Shown one piece after another: positions 1-8,279 of a DNA stretch of 64,000 bases. Position numbers and translations under genes: made by a program. The notes below the pieces were generated by a model. The model had not been told where the DNA came from. It saw only the letters and a list, made by a program, of their open reading frames with translations, and did not search any database. The stretch lies in the NCBI RefSeq assembly GCF_009649845.1, contig NZ_WJIE01000002.1:496001-560000 (forward strand), given 5' to 3'. Every line of letters starts with the position of its first letter. Within the stretch, counting starts at the first letter, position 1. Source of the stretch: Polyangium spumosum (GTDB taxonomy: Bacteria > Myxococcota_A > Polyangia > Polyangiales > Polyangiaceae).

Positions 1-400
1 AGAGCTCGCGGCGTTTCTCGGTGTACGCCTGGGGCACCGTGAAAAACGTGCCCACGCACATGGCCACGATCGCGCCCGGCGGGAAGACCCACGCGCCGCG
101 CTTCATGAAGAACCACGCGCGCGGCAGGCAGAGCGAGAGCAGCACGAAGAGATCGATCGAGGAGGTGTGATTCGAGACGTACACGACGCGGCGCTCCGGC
201 AGCGGGAACACGGGCGCGCGCACCTCGACCGAGATGCCGGCGAGGCCGAGGACCACGGACGCGGCCCAGGCCCCGAGCTTCTCGGCCGCGGCGCGCCGGC
301 CGAAGAGGAGCCGCACGACGACGAAGAGCGGCGAGAGCGCCGTGACGAAAAGAATGGTCAGCACGAGGGCGACGACGGCCCGAATGCGCTGGAGGCTCAC
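1..400 (-). CDS. PlsC-like 1-acyl-glycerol-3-phosphate acyltransferase, 3' end cut off by the window edge
   Basis: Only the first 133 codons lie in the window. The GTG start at 400 overlaps the stop of the upstream methyltransferase (GTGA), so translation is probably coupled. The N-terminus has one hydrophobic segment (about residues 7-30). It is followed by NHTSSID, which fits the NHx4D catalytic motif of PlsC acyltransferases, the family that transfers an acyl chain to lysophosphatidate or a related acceptor at the membrane. Downstream, aromatic and hydrophobic residues lead to the left edge. It is the last visible member of a six-gene operon that looks devoted to lipid assembly. The acceptor cannot be read from the sequence. 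Confidence 0.8.
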   Translation of the reverse strand, partial: MSLQRIRAVVALVLTILFVTALSPLFVVVRLLFGRRAAAEKLGAWAASVVLGLAGISVEVRAPVFPLPERRVVYVSNHTSSIDLFVLLSLCLPRAWFFMKRGAWVFPPGAIVAMCVGTFFTVPQAYTEKRREL

Positions 401-1380
401 GGCGAGTTCCCCGACGCGGGGTTTTCCAGGACGATCGTCTGCATGGCGAGGTTGAGCTGCTTCTCGAAGAGCAAGATCGGCGAGAGCGCGAGTTGTCCCG
501 CGAAGTACGGGCCGATCGCCTTGCCCACGTCGAGCCCCTTTCCGCGGAGCACGTGGAACGCCGCGCCCGCGAAGAGGTAGAAATAGGCCGGGAACGCGCC
601 CCAGGGCAGGTGGTCGACGATGGAGAGGCCGCTCTTCTGGCACATCGCGCGGAGCGTGCTCCAGTCGAAGAGCACGGTGTGTTGTGGCGCCTGGAGCCCG
701 GGCCAGCGGTCCTTGAAGAGCCGGAAGGTCGTCGAATCGAGGCGCGGCACCTCGACGACGATACGCCCCCCGGGCGCGAGCAAGCCCCGCGCGCGTTCGA
801 GCGTCTGCAGAGGCTCGTAATCGTGCTCCAGGAAATGCCACATCGTGATGAGGTCGAAGCGCGTCTCTCCGAAATCGACGTCGGCGAGCACGCCTACGCG
901 GAAATCGACGCCTTCGAGCAGCGGATGGCCGCGGAGATCCTTGAAGTCGACGCCGGTGACGGCGGCGCCGTATCCTTTGCGGAGCATCTGCAGGAAGCTG
1001 CCCACGGCGCAGCCGATATCGAGCACGCGCATGCCGCGGCGCAAGGGGACGTACCTGCCGCAGAGCTCGACCTTGCGGCGGTCGTGCCCGTTCATGCCCC
1101 ACTCGTAGAGCGGCGTGAACACGCCCCAATCTTTCTTTTTGCGGTGGGCGATGTACTCGGAATCGTAATAGGCGCCGATGTCGGCCTGGACGATACGCGG
1201 CCTCTGATGGGCGAGGCCACACGCGCGGCAACGGACGAAGCGGAAGCGGCCGGGTTTGCCGGTGAGGTCGTCCTCGGCCTCGAGGAGGAAATCGGCGTCA
1301 CGCCCGCCGCAACCAGGGCAGGCGTTGTCTTCCATGCGGGGCTTGGTTTGCTGCGGGATCGAGGCCTCGGTCGTCGTCAT
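397..1380 (-). CDS. Class I SAM-dependent methyltransferase with N-terminal zinc-ribbon-like segment
   Basis: 327 residues from the ATG at 1380; the open frame extends further upstream but only as a shadow of the next gene. Two CxxC pairs (C21/C24 and C51/C54) suggest a small zinc-binding module. A Rossmann methyltransferase core follows, with motif I VLDIGCAVGSFL near residue 130 and an acidic residue ending the next strand (TGVDF). The later segment MWHFLEHDYEP resembles the motif seen in UbiE/Methyltransf_11-type enzymes acting on lipids, quinones or sugars. It lies 11 bp after the UbiA-like gene, and its stop overlaps the acyltransferase start. The context suggests methylation of a lipid or its headgroup; the substrate is unknown. 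Confidence 0.82.
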   Translation of the reverse strand: MTTTEASIPQQTKPRMEDNACPGCGGRDADFLLEAEDDLTGKPGRFRFVRCRACGLAHQRPRIVQADIGAYYDSEYIAHRKKKDWGVFTPLYEWGMNGHDRRKVELCGRYVPLRRGMRVLDIGCAVGSFLQMLRKGYGAAVTGVDFKDLRGHPLLEGVDFRVGVLADVDFGETRFDLITMWHFLEHDYEPLQTLERARGLLAPGGRIVVEVPRLDSTTFRLFKDRWPGLQAPQHTVLFDWSTLRAMCQKSGLSIVDHLPWGAFPAYFYLFAGAAFHVLRGKGLDVGKAIGPYFAGQLALSPILLFEKQLNLAMQTIVLENPASGNSP

Positions 1381-1391
1381 CGTCGGATCCT

Positions 1392-2033
1392 TCAAAAGAA
1401 AACGCGAGGGAACCGGACCCAGATCACAGGCCCGGCGAAGAGGCAGGCGAGGTCGACGAGGGCCAGCGCCGACGCGAGGGGCGCGCGGCGCGCGTCGTCG
1501 TCGTGCACGAGCTCGTACGCAGTGACGGCGCCATAAAGCGAAAGGACGGCGCCGACCTTCCAGAAGAGGGGCATCTCGGGGCGAGAGAGGGCGAGCGCAA
1601 GCGCGGGCACCTTGAGCAGGAGCACGTGCGTGAAGAGCAAGCGCAGGCGAGGCCACGCCGCGCGCGCGGCAAAGGCGCCGAACGAGGCGACGACGACGCC
1701 GACGAACGGCCAGAGCGCGCCGCCGGTGAAGGCGATCAGGGCCGCCGTGAGCGTGAGCCCGAGCAGCGCGACGAAAAAGGGCGCCCGCGTGGAGGCGAGG
1801 CGGCAGAGCACACGCGTCGGGTGGTGCTCTCGATCGTGCGGGACGTCCTCGACGTCGTCCCACAGGCGAAAGGCCACGATGCCGAGGAAGGCGATCGCCG
1901 TCCGCACGAGCACGCGGCCCACGCCGCCTGCGAGCGCGACAAAAAGCGCGAGCGGCACGAGCAGGTGCGACGACACGAGGATCCGCTCGCGGAGCCACGC
2001 GAGGATCCAGCGCGCGTCAGTCGAGGCGGACAT
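1392..2033 (-). CDS. Small UbiA-like membrane prenyltransferase family protein
   Basis: 213 residues, mostly hydrophobic, with about six membrane segments. The segment RLWDDVEDVPHDREHHPTRV (residues about 46-65) has the spaced aspartates and following basic residues of the first Asp-rich motif of the UbiA superfamily. Later YELVHDDDARR could be a reduced second motif. UbiA enzymes join a prenyl diphosphate to an aromatic ring, heme, chlorophyll or glycerol phosphate. This protein is shorter than the usual 280-300 residues, so the fold may be incomplete or the chemistry altered. The ATG at 2033 was chosen because the frame above it is only a shadow; it overlaps the PEP-utilising gene by 17 bp, consistent with coupling. 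Confidence 0.6.
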   Translation of the reverse strand: MSASTDARWILAWLRERILVSSHLLVPLALFVALAGGVGRVLVRTAIAFLGIVAFRLWDDVEDVPHDREHHPTRVLCRLASTRAPFFVALLGLTLTAALIAFTGGALWPFVGVVVASFGAFAARAAWPRLRLLFTHVLLLKVPALALALSRPEMPLFWKVGAVLSLYGAVTAYELVHDDDARRAPLASALALVDLACLFAGPVIWVRFPRVFF

Positions 2034-4569
2034 GCCCCGTGTCTCCATCGACGTCGATGTCGCGCCCGTGCGTGATCCGCGTCGTCGCCTCGGGCACGCC
2101 GACGACCGAAGGAATGCCGAGCTCACGCGCGAGGATCGAGCCGTGCGAGAGCATGCCGCCACGCTCGAGGACGAGGCCCTTCACCAGGAAAAACAAGGGC
2201 GCCCAGCCAGGATCGGTCTGCTTCGCCACGAGCACGTCCCCCGGCGCGAGCTTGCCCGCATCGGCGAGCCCGGAGAGCACCGCCGCGCGCCCCGAGATGC
2301 GGCCTCCGCTCGCCGGCACGCCACGCAAGACCCCGCCCTCGGGAGGGAGCTCGATCGAGGGCGACGCGGCGACGTCGAGATCGGTCGGCAGGACGAACGC
2401 ACCCGCGGGGAGGGTGAACACGTCGGGCAGATCGAGCGCGGAGAGCGCCGCGTGTTCGGCGCGCCGTGACGCGACGAGGGCCCGCACGTCGCCCGGAGGA
2501 GCGCGGTCGGCCGCGAGGTCCACGAGCTCGTCGAAGCGGAGGAAAAACACGTCGTCGACGGCGTCCGTGATCCCGGCCTCGACGAACCTCCGGCCGAGCG
2601 CGAGCGCGACGCCGCGGAGGCGCGTGTACAGCAAGGCCTGCCGGAACCGCGCGCGCTCGCGGAGCTGCACCGAGGTCTGCGTCGCCCGCACCAGGGCATC
2701 GAAGAGCGCTCGGAGCACGCGACGAGGCCCCCCGAGCCGCTCGCGGAGCCGCGCCGTCTCGCGCTCGCGCGCGGCGCGCTGGCGCTCGAGGGCACGCGCG
2801 GGGCTCTCGACGTTTGGATCCCCAACGGCCTCCACGTACCGCGTGAGCAGCGGCAAGAGGCGGTCCGGATCCTCCGCGAGCGAGGGCTCGGTGAGCAAGA
2901 GCTCGCCCGAGCCGCGGAAGCCGAACCGATCGAGCCAGTCGTCGACCCGCGCGCCGATCTCCGGCGCGAGCGCCGCTCGAAACGTGGCGAACGACCCGCC
3001 ACACGCCACGAGCGCCTCGCGCGCCCGCGCGTCCGCTGCGACGGCGACAGCGAGATCCCAGAGCGCACGCAAGGACCACGCGCCGGCGACGTCGAGGCCC
3101 TCGAGCAGCGCGTGGTGTCGCGTCGCAGGGTCGGGGTCGGCGTGCGCCGCACCCGCGTCGTCGTGGTCGATCAGGCGGAGCAGGGCCCCGAGCGCCCGGT
3201 AGGTGACGGCCGCCGCGCAGTCGGCGAGCGAGGCGTCGATCCAGCGCCGGAGCCGCACGTCGAGGATCACGTCGAGCCCCTCGCCGAGCCGCGGCGACGG
3301 CATCGTCGCGACCTCGCGTGGATGAAGCCGCGACGCGACCTCGTCGACCACGCGCTCGAAGCGGCTCACGCGGGCCGGCAGATCACGGTAGGCGCGCGCC
3401 ACGTGGGCGAGCACGCGGGCGAGCGAGGCGAGCTCGTCGACCACGCGCCGCCCCTCGGGCGAGGAGGCGCCCGCGCCGACGAAGACGTCGAAGCTGTCCA
3501 CGAACCAGTCCCCGAACGGCATGAGCCGCAGCACCGCGTGGATGTGCGAGAGGTTGTAGTAGAGCCGCGCTCCGTGCGCGTCGACGATGTCCCGGAAGGC
3601 CTCGTCGTGCGCGGCGATGCGCGCGTCTTCGATCCCGAACTCGCGCGCCAGGTTGCGGAAATACGCCTCGTAACCAGCACGCGCGAACGAGACGAGCAGC
3701 GGCGTCACGGGCGCCGGGAAGTTCTCGCTGATGTTCGCGTTCGACCAGAGGAACGTGCGCCGGTCGGTCACGGGACGCGCCTGCACGATCCAGAGCTCGC
3801 CCTCGGGATCGACGGTCCACTCGACGTCGAGGGACACGCCGCGCCGCCGCTCGAGGGTGGTCGCGTGTTTCACGAGCTCGCGCGCGGCGTGATCCGAGAG
3901 CGGGAACGTGCTGCCGTCCTCCGGCGGACGCTCGACGTGCGCGACGCGACGCGTAGCCTCGGCGGCGCGGCGATCGAGGCGGAAGGCGCCCGGCGTGATC
4001 GCGCCGTCGACGAGCGCCTGTCCGTGCCCGCGGCACCACTCGCCGCGTAACCAGACGCCGTCGGTGAAGAGGACGCCGGCCGCCGCGCTCTGGACGAGCC
4101 GCTGCACGACGACCGCGACGCCCTGCAGACGCACGCTCCGGGCCTGCTCGTAGGCGCGCACGCGTGGCGCCGCGCGAGACGCCACGCAGCGACGCACGGC
4201 CGAGAGGAGGGCCGCGGGATCCCCTCCGTCGACCGGGAAGATCGACTCGAGCAGTCCCGCGAACGCCGCCGTCCTCCCGTCCTCGCCGACGGCCGAGCTC
4301 CGCACGATCAAGGGCCCACCGCCGAGCCGTCGGCGCGCCTCGTCGAGCGCCTCCACGCAACGCGGCGGCAAGGGTTCGTCCTCGTGCGGGAGCGCCGCGG
4401 AGAACGCCGTCGTCAGGATCACGCCCTCGGGCACGGGCGCCCCCACGGCGCGGAGCTCCTGCAGCGATCGCCCCTTCCCGCCGACGAGCGCGACCTCGTC
4501 CACGGCCTCGAACCCTCGCACGAGCGGCGCCCACCCGAACGCGCCCGCGATCCCCCCGCGCCCGCTCAT
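2017..4569 (-). CDS. PEP/pyruvate-dikinase-type phosphotransferase of unknown substrate
   Basis: 850 residues. The N-terminal ATP-binding domain of the PPDK/PEP-synthase family is clear: LVGGKGRSLQELRAVGAPVP near residue 30, LIVRSSAVGEDG near 95 and LWIVQARPVT near 275. The C-terminal swivelling phosphohistidine domain carries GGMLSHGSILARELGIPSVV, with the catalytic His at about 806. The long middle region (about 290-750) does not look like the PEP/pyruvate TIM barrel. The three-part layout instead recalls rifampicin phosphotransferase, where ATP phosphorylates the His, which then phosphorylates a bound small molecule. The ATG at 4569 overlaps the preceding stop (ATGA). In this operon the acceptor could be a lipid or prenyl alcohol, which is inference only. 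Confidence 0.78.
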   Translation of the reverse strand: MSGRGGIAGAFGWAPLVRGFEAVDEVALVGGKGRSLQELRAVGAPVPEGVILTTAFSAALPHEDEPLPPRCVEALDEARRRLGGGPLIVRSSAVGEDGRTAAFAGLLESIFPVDGGDPAALLSAVRRCVASRAAPRVRAYEQARSVRLQGVAVVVQRLVQSAAAGVLFTDGVWLRGEWCRGHGQALVDGAITPGAFRLDRRAAEATRRVAHVERPPEDGSTFPLSDHAARELVKHATTLERRRGVSLDVEWTVDPEGELWIVQARPVTDRRTFLWSNANISENFPAPVTPLLVSFARAGYEAYFRNLAREFGIEDARIAAHDEAFRDIVDAHGARLYYNLSHIHAVLRLMPFGDWFVDSFDVFVGAGASSPEGRRVVDELASLARVLAHVARAYRDLPARVSRFERVVDEVASRLHPREVATMPSPRLGEGLDVILDVRLRRWIDASLADCAAAVTYRALGALLRLIDHDDAGAAHADPDPATRHHALLEGLDVAGAWSLRALWDLAVAVAADARAREALVACGGSFATFRAALAPEIGARVDDWLDRFGFRGSGELLLTEPSLAEDPDRLLPLLTRYVEAVGDPNVESPARALERQRAARERETARLRERLGGPRRVLRALFDALVRATQTSVQLRERARFRQALLYTRLRGVALALGRRFVEAGITDAVDDVFFLRFDELVDLAADRAPPGDVRALVASRRAEHAALSALDLPDVFTLPAGAFVLPTDLDVAASPSIELPPEGGVLRGVPASGGRISGRAAVLSGLADAGKLAPGDVLVAKQTDPGWAPLFFLVKGLVLERGGMLSHGSILARELGIPSVVGVPEATTRITHGRDIDVDGDTGHVRLD

Positions 4570-5147
4570 CCTGCCCTCTTCTTCACGCCGAGGACCCACA
4601 GAAGCACGCTGAAGAGCCCGTGGATCGGCGGACCGATCAGGAGGCAATAGAGCGCCGTCTCCCACGACAGTTCGACCACCAACGATGCGCCGACGAGCGC
4701 GCCCACGACCGAGTCGAGCCTGTCGACCACGGCCGCGACGACGCGCCCCACGGGGTGCTTCGGCGGTGATCCGGGCTCGACGTCGAGCTGGCGCTTCACG
4801 AACGAGTTCGGCAGCTCCCCGAGCATGAGCCCGAGCGCCGCGACCGCGCCGAGCAAGAAGAGCCCTGGCTGCGCCTCCGGCCACACGGCGAGGCCGAGGC
4901 GCTGGGCCAACGTCCCGAGGCCCGCCATGGCGAGGGCCGTGGCCGGCACGATGACCACGAAGCCACGCGTGGTCTTGTTGTCGCCGAAGAGGCGTCGCCC
5001 GCGGAGCGTGTGTCCTCCGTCGAGGGGCCGCGTGAAGCGCTTCGATAGCGGGTGCGCGAACCACGCGGATTGACAGGCGCCGCCGATGACGAAGCTGCCG
5101 ACGAGCAGCCCGGCACAAGCGATCGGAGAGAGCGGAGCGGGTTGCAC
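4566..5147 (-). CDS. CDP-archaeol synthase-like (CarS/DUF46) integral membrane protein
   Basis: 193 residues with about five membrane segments. The segment GHTLRGRRLFGDNKTTRGF (residues about 45-63) and the later LGELPNSFVKRQLDV and DRLDSVVGA match the conserved order seen in CarS-type CTP:lipid cytidylyltransferases, where GD-x-KT-x-RG and D-x-x-D-x-x-x-G are hallmarks. In archaea CarS activates archaetidic acid with CTP; some bacteria carry related proteins. The start lies 4 bp after the desaturase stop and the stop overlaps the next ATG. No glycerol-1-phosphate dehydrogenase or GGGP synthase is seen here, so true archaeal lipids cannot be claimed. The likely role is activating an unusual lipid phosphate. 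Confidence 0.72.
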   Translation of the reverse strand: MQPAPLSPIACAGLLVGSFVIGGACQSAWFAHPLSKRFTRPLDGGHTLRGRRLFGDNKTTRGFVVIVPATALAMAGLGTLAQRLGLAVWPEAQPGLFLLGAVAALGLMLGELPNSFVKRQLDVEPGSPPKHPVGRVVAAVVDRLDSVVGALVGASLVVELSWETALYCLLIGPPIHGLFSVLLWVLGVKKRAG

Positions 5148-5151
5148 GGCT

Positions 5152-6129
5152 TCAGATCGAGAGGCCGGAGGTCTTGCGGTTCTGGAACAAAAAGACCTCG
5201 GCCGGGACGGCCTTGGCCCTGCGAATCCAGGCCCACGCGGGCGCCTCGTTCGGCGGCGTCCACGGGATCTCGCGCAGGCGCGGGCCCGGCACGAAAGGAA
5301 AGACGTGGTGCAGCTCGTGCGCGTCGAACCCGGTCAGGACGAACGTCGAAACGAGACGCGAAAAGCGGAGCGAACGCGTGTACGGCGCCTGCTCGGGCGC
5401 AGGGATCGGGGCGACGTCGGCGCCATGGGAGAGCTCGAGCGGGATGTGCGTGTGCTGGCTCAACATGATGACGTCCATCCACGCGAACCCGAGGAAGAGC
5501 CCGAGGCCGACGAGGCGCAAGAGCGCGGCGGGCCCGACGAGCGTGATCGCCGCGGCGTAGAGGGCGAGCAAGACGATGACGTTGCCGACGAAGGCGCGGC
5601 GGGCGCGCAGCTCGGGGAAGAGCCGGGCGAGGCGCGGGAGGTGCCAGAAGCTCTGCGCCCGGTAGAGGACCGAAAACAGCGGGATCCACGCTCTCCAGGC
5701 GACGTTGATGGCCAGGCGTTCGAAGGCGCCGAGCTTTCGCGGGACGAGCGAGGAGGTCGTGGGATCCTTGTCCTGATAGCCGGTCCATTTGTGGTGCATG
5801 CGGTGGATGGCCTTCCAGCTCGTGTAGGGGAGGACCGAGATCACCGAGGCGAGGTGGCCGACGAGGGTGTTCAGGCCCCGCGTGGCGAAGAGCGTGTGAT
5901 GGCCGGCCTCGTGGAGCAGGGAGAACCATTTCACGAAGGAGACGGCGAAGACGAGCTGCCCCGCGAGCCACGCGGCAGAGGACGAGGACGAGGACAAACC
6001 GATCCCCGTCGCCGTGAGGGAGCAAGCGATCAGCGTATGCAGCGCGCCCTCCGCGTCCCGCGGCCGGAGGCCCGTCACCACCACGTCACGCGCGGAGGGG
6101 GGACGAGCGGGATCGTTCCGGGGAGCCAT
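5152..6129 (-). CDS. Membrane fatty-acid desaturase family protein
   Basis: 325 residues. The three histidine clusters of membrane di-iron desaturases and hydroxylases are present: HEAGHH at 73-78, HRMHH at 109-113 and HELHH near 268, plus QHTH before the last one. Hydrophobic stretches between the clusters give the usual four-helix layout. Such enzymes introduce double bonds or hydroxyls into acyl, alkyl or terpenoid chains, using oxygen and an electron donor. It is the first gene of the six-gene minus-strand operon, so its substrate is probably the chain of the lipid made there. The start at 6129 leaves only 14 bp to the next upstream gene, so the true promoter may lie further up. Confidence 0.88.
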   Translation of the reverse strand: MAPRNDPARPPSARDVVVTGLRPRDAEGALHTLIACSLTATGIGLSSSSSSAAWLAGQLVFAVSFVKWFSLLHEAGHHTLFATRGLNTLVGHLASVISVLPYTSWKAIHRMHHKWTGYQDKDPTTSSLVPRKLGAFERLAINVAWRAWIPLFSVLYRAQSFWHLPRLARLFPELRARRAFVGNVIVLLALYAAAITLVGPAALLRLVGLGLFLGFAWMDVIMLSQHTHIPLELSHGADVAPIPAPEQAPYTRSLRFSRLVSTFVLTGFDAHELHHVFPFVPGPRLREIPWTPPNEAPAWAWIRRAKAVPAEVFLFQNRKTSGLSI

Positions 6130-6143
6130 GGCGCCGCGCCTCG

Positions 6144-6794
6144 TCAGAACTGGCCGACGAGGGACAAACCTTTCCTGTCGCCGTCGAGCATCGGCACGAC
6201 GGCGAACGAGTCGATCAGGCGCGCGCTCTTGTCCTTCGACTTCGGAGCGTCCTCGTAGCTCAACAGGAGCGTATCGACGACGGGCCAGCCCACGATCGTC
6301 AAGAAGCCCATGGTGAAGAGCAGCCCGGTCGACCTGGTCTCGAAGGCGATCATCCCGCCGAGGAGCGGCGCGCCGATGTTGACGCCGAGGCTCAAGAAGC
6401 CCGTCCCCACGTTCCCGTGCGCCCAGTGCACGATGGGCGACGTCAAAGCATGCCCGGCGGCGCCGAGGTAAATCAGCGGGATGAGGTCATTGTCGGTGAG
6501 GCCGAGAAGGGCGATACCGTGCGAAGGGATGATCCCCATCAGCGATTGCCAGCCGTACCATTGTGGTTCGGCCGTCTCGCCCGGTCGCGGCGCCTCTTCG
6601 AGCCTCCACCCGGGGTAAAGCGCGGGCGATTGCGGGGGCCGACGCATCCACGGGGGCCTCTCCGCAGGCGGCGGCGCAGTCACGGGCGCGGGCGGCGCGG
6701 GCGACGAAGGTTGCGGCGGCTCTGCGAGCGCGGCGGCGGCGCCCAGGGCGATACATCCAGCAGAAGCAAGCGGCAAGAAGAGACGCGGGGACAT
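6144..6794 (-). CDS. Exported/membrane protein of unknown function
   Basis: 216 residues. The N-terminus looks like a signal peptide (hydrophobic run ending near ALAEPP), followed by a Pro/Ala-rich linker to about residue 65. Three or four hydrophobic segments follow (roughly 90-190), with small residues typical of membrane helices, and a polar C-terminus. No catalytic motif is recognised. The gene sits 14 bp upstream of the desaturase on the same strand, so it may be the true first gene of the lipid operon, but this is uncertain. The ATG at 6794 is the only start consistent with the signal peptide. Confidence 0.65.
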   Translation of the reverse strand: MSPRLFLPLASAGCIALGAAAALAEPPQPSSPAPPAPVTAPPPAERPPWMRRPPQSPALYPGWRLEEAPRPGETAEPQWYGWQSLMGIIPSHGIALLGLTDNDLIPLIYLGAAGHALTSPIVHWAHGNVGTGFLSLGVNIGAPLLGGMIAFETRSTGLLFTMGFLTIVGWPVVDTLLLSYEDAPKSKDKSARLIDSFAVVPMLDGDRKGLSLVGQF

Positions 6795-6850
6795 CGATGG
6801 CTCCGGTCCGTCGCGGCGTGCCCGACGGAAAACGCGGACATCGTATCACC

Positions 6851-7324
6851 TCACGTGTACTTCACGCTCACGATCTCCATCTCGATGTCGCCCGCCGGAC
6901 GACGCACCGTCACCACGTCGCCCGGCCTCTTGCCGAGCAGCGCGCGGCCCACCGGCGACTTCCAGCTAATGCGCCCGGCCTTGCTGTCGATCTCGTCCTC
7001 GCCGACGATCCGATAGGTGTGCCGCTTGCCGTCCTCGTCCTCGACCTCGACGGCGGCGCCGAAGAAGACCTTGTCGCCCTTCTGCTCCTTCGGATCCACG
7101 ACGACCGCGCTCTCGAGGCGCTTCGTGAGGTAATGCATGCGGCGGTCGATCTCGCGGAGCTTCCTCTTGCCGTAGATGTACTCGGCGTTCTCGCTGCGAT
7201 CGCCCTGCGCAGCCGCGTCCGCGACCTCCTGGACGATCCGCGGCCGGTCCACCGACCGGAGCCGGCCGAGCTCCTCCGAGAGCCGGCGCGCCCCCTCGGG
7301 CGTGATGTAGTTCGGGTTCGGCAC
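6851..7324 (-). CDS. greB: Transcription elongation factor, GreB type
   Basis: 157 residues, the usual GreB length. The N-terminal coiled-coil begins NPNYITPEGARRLSEEL and carries the acidic tip DRSENAEYIYGKRKLREID. Residues in this tip coordinate Mg2+ in the RNA polymerase secondary channel and stimulate cleavage of backtracked RNA. The C-terminal FKBP-like domain ends with SPVGRALLGKRPGDVVTV, typical of Gre factors. The GTG at 7324 is preferred: it gives the family N-terminus and clears the upstream carrier gene by 19 bp. An upstream in-frame start exists but would add a shadow sequence rich in Arg. Confidence 0.9.
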   Translation of the reverse strand: MPNPNYITPEGARRLSEELGRLRSVDRPRIVQEVADAAAQGDRSENAEYIYGKRKLREIDRRMHYLTKRLESAVVVDPKEQKGDKVFFGAAVEVEDEDGKRHTYRIVGEDEIDSKAGRISWKSPVGRALLGKRPGDVVTVRRPAGDIEMEIVSVKYT

Positions 7325-7343
7325 GGCCGCGAGGATAGCAGGC

Positions 7344-8279
7344 TCAAGGCCTCGTCGCCTCGACGACCCAGGCCACGGCGGGCAACGTCGCCATCGACGC
7401 GAGCGACGCGAGCGTGCAGACCGCCGCCGCGAGCGGCCTGTCACAACCCGTGAGCGCGACGATGATCACGCTGGCCAGCGCCGAGGGCATCGCCGACTGA
7501 AGCACGGCGACGGTCGCGAGCGGCTCGGGCACAACAAAAACGCGGACGCAGAGGAGCGCCACGGCAGGCGCGAAGACGAGCTTGACGACACAAAGCGCGA
7601 TCGCCGGCGCGACGCGGCCGGAGAGAGCGCGCACGTCGAGCGAGAGGCCGAGCGAGAGGAACACGAGGTACGTCGTGGTGCGCCCGAGGCCCTCCAGCGT
7701 GCCGAGCAAAAACGGCGGGATCGGCAGGTGGATCAGGTGCACGAGCGCGCCGAGCGGGACGGCGAGGACGAGGGGCTTCTTGAAGATGCGGAGCGCGACC
7801 TTCGCGTCGAACGCCTTGCCGCGGCCGAGGCGCTCGGCGTAGGCCTGGCCGAGGGTCCAGAGCAGGACCGTGGTGATCACGAGGTCGATCAGCATCGCCG
7901 CCGAGCTCGCGTCCGCGTCGCCCGGGAACAACGTGAGCAGGAGCGGCAGGCCGAGGAAGCCCGTGTTGCTGAAGGACGCGACGATCCCCGCGCTGCCGAT
8001 CGCGCGTGCGTCGAGGCCGAAGGCCCGCGCCACGGCGGCGCCGAGGCCGAGCGATGCGAAGAGCGCGAGCGCCGACCAGGGCAGCACGCGCGCCGCGCCC
8101 CACGCCATGCCGTCCCGCGCGAGCACGGCGAAGAGCAGCGCCGGCATCGTCACGTCGACGACGAGCCCGTTGAGCACGTCGGCCTCACGCGGGCCGAAGC
8201 CCCGCACGCGCGCGAGCACGAAGCCGAGCGCGAGCACGAGCGTGAGCCCCCCGAGCAGCGGACCGAGCGCCTGGGTCAT
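7344..8279 (-). CDS. Auxin efflux carrier (AEC) family transporter
   Basis: 311 residues with about ten hydrophobic segments arranged as two five-helix halves, as in AEC/bile-acid-type transporters. Family-like features are an early VTMPALLF helix, the FSNTGFLGLPLLL segment with the conserved Asn and Gly-Pro break, and a late QSAMPSALASVIIV helix. Members export small organic acids or act in malonate and amino-acid transport; the cargo here is unknown. The ATG at 8279 overlaps the preceding lipoprotein stop (ATGA), which fixes the start and suggests co-expression. Confidence 0.87.
   Translation of the reverse strand: MTQALGPLLGGLTLVLALGFVLARVRGFGPREADVLNGLVVDVTMPALLFAVLARDGMAWGAARVLPWSALALFASLGLGAAVARAFGLDARAIGSAGIVASFSNTGFLGLPLLLTLFPGDADASSAAMLIDLVITTVLLWTLGQAYAERLGRGKAFDAKVALRIFKKPLVLAVPLGALVHLIHLPIPPFLLGTLEGLGRTTTYLVFLSLGLSLDVRALSGRVAPAIALCVVKLVFAPAVALLCVRVFVVPEPLATVAVLQSAMPSALASVIIVALTGCDRPLAAAVCTLASLASMATLPAVAWVVEATRP

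Noticed and set aside
4566-6129. Claim of archaeal-type ether lipids
   Set aside because: No glycerol-1-phosphate dehydrogenase or geranylgeranylglyceryl phosphate synthase is in the window, so only an unusual lipid pathway can be suggested.
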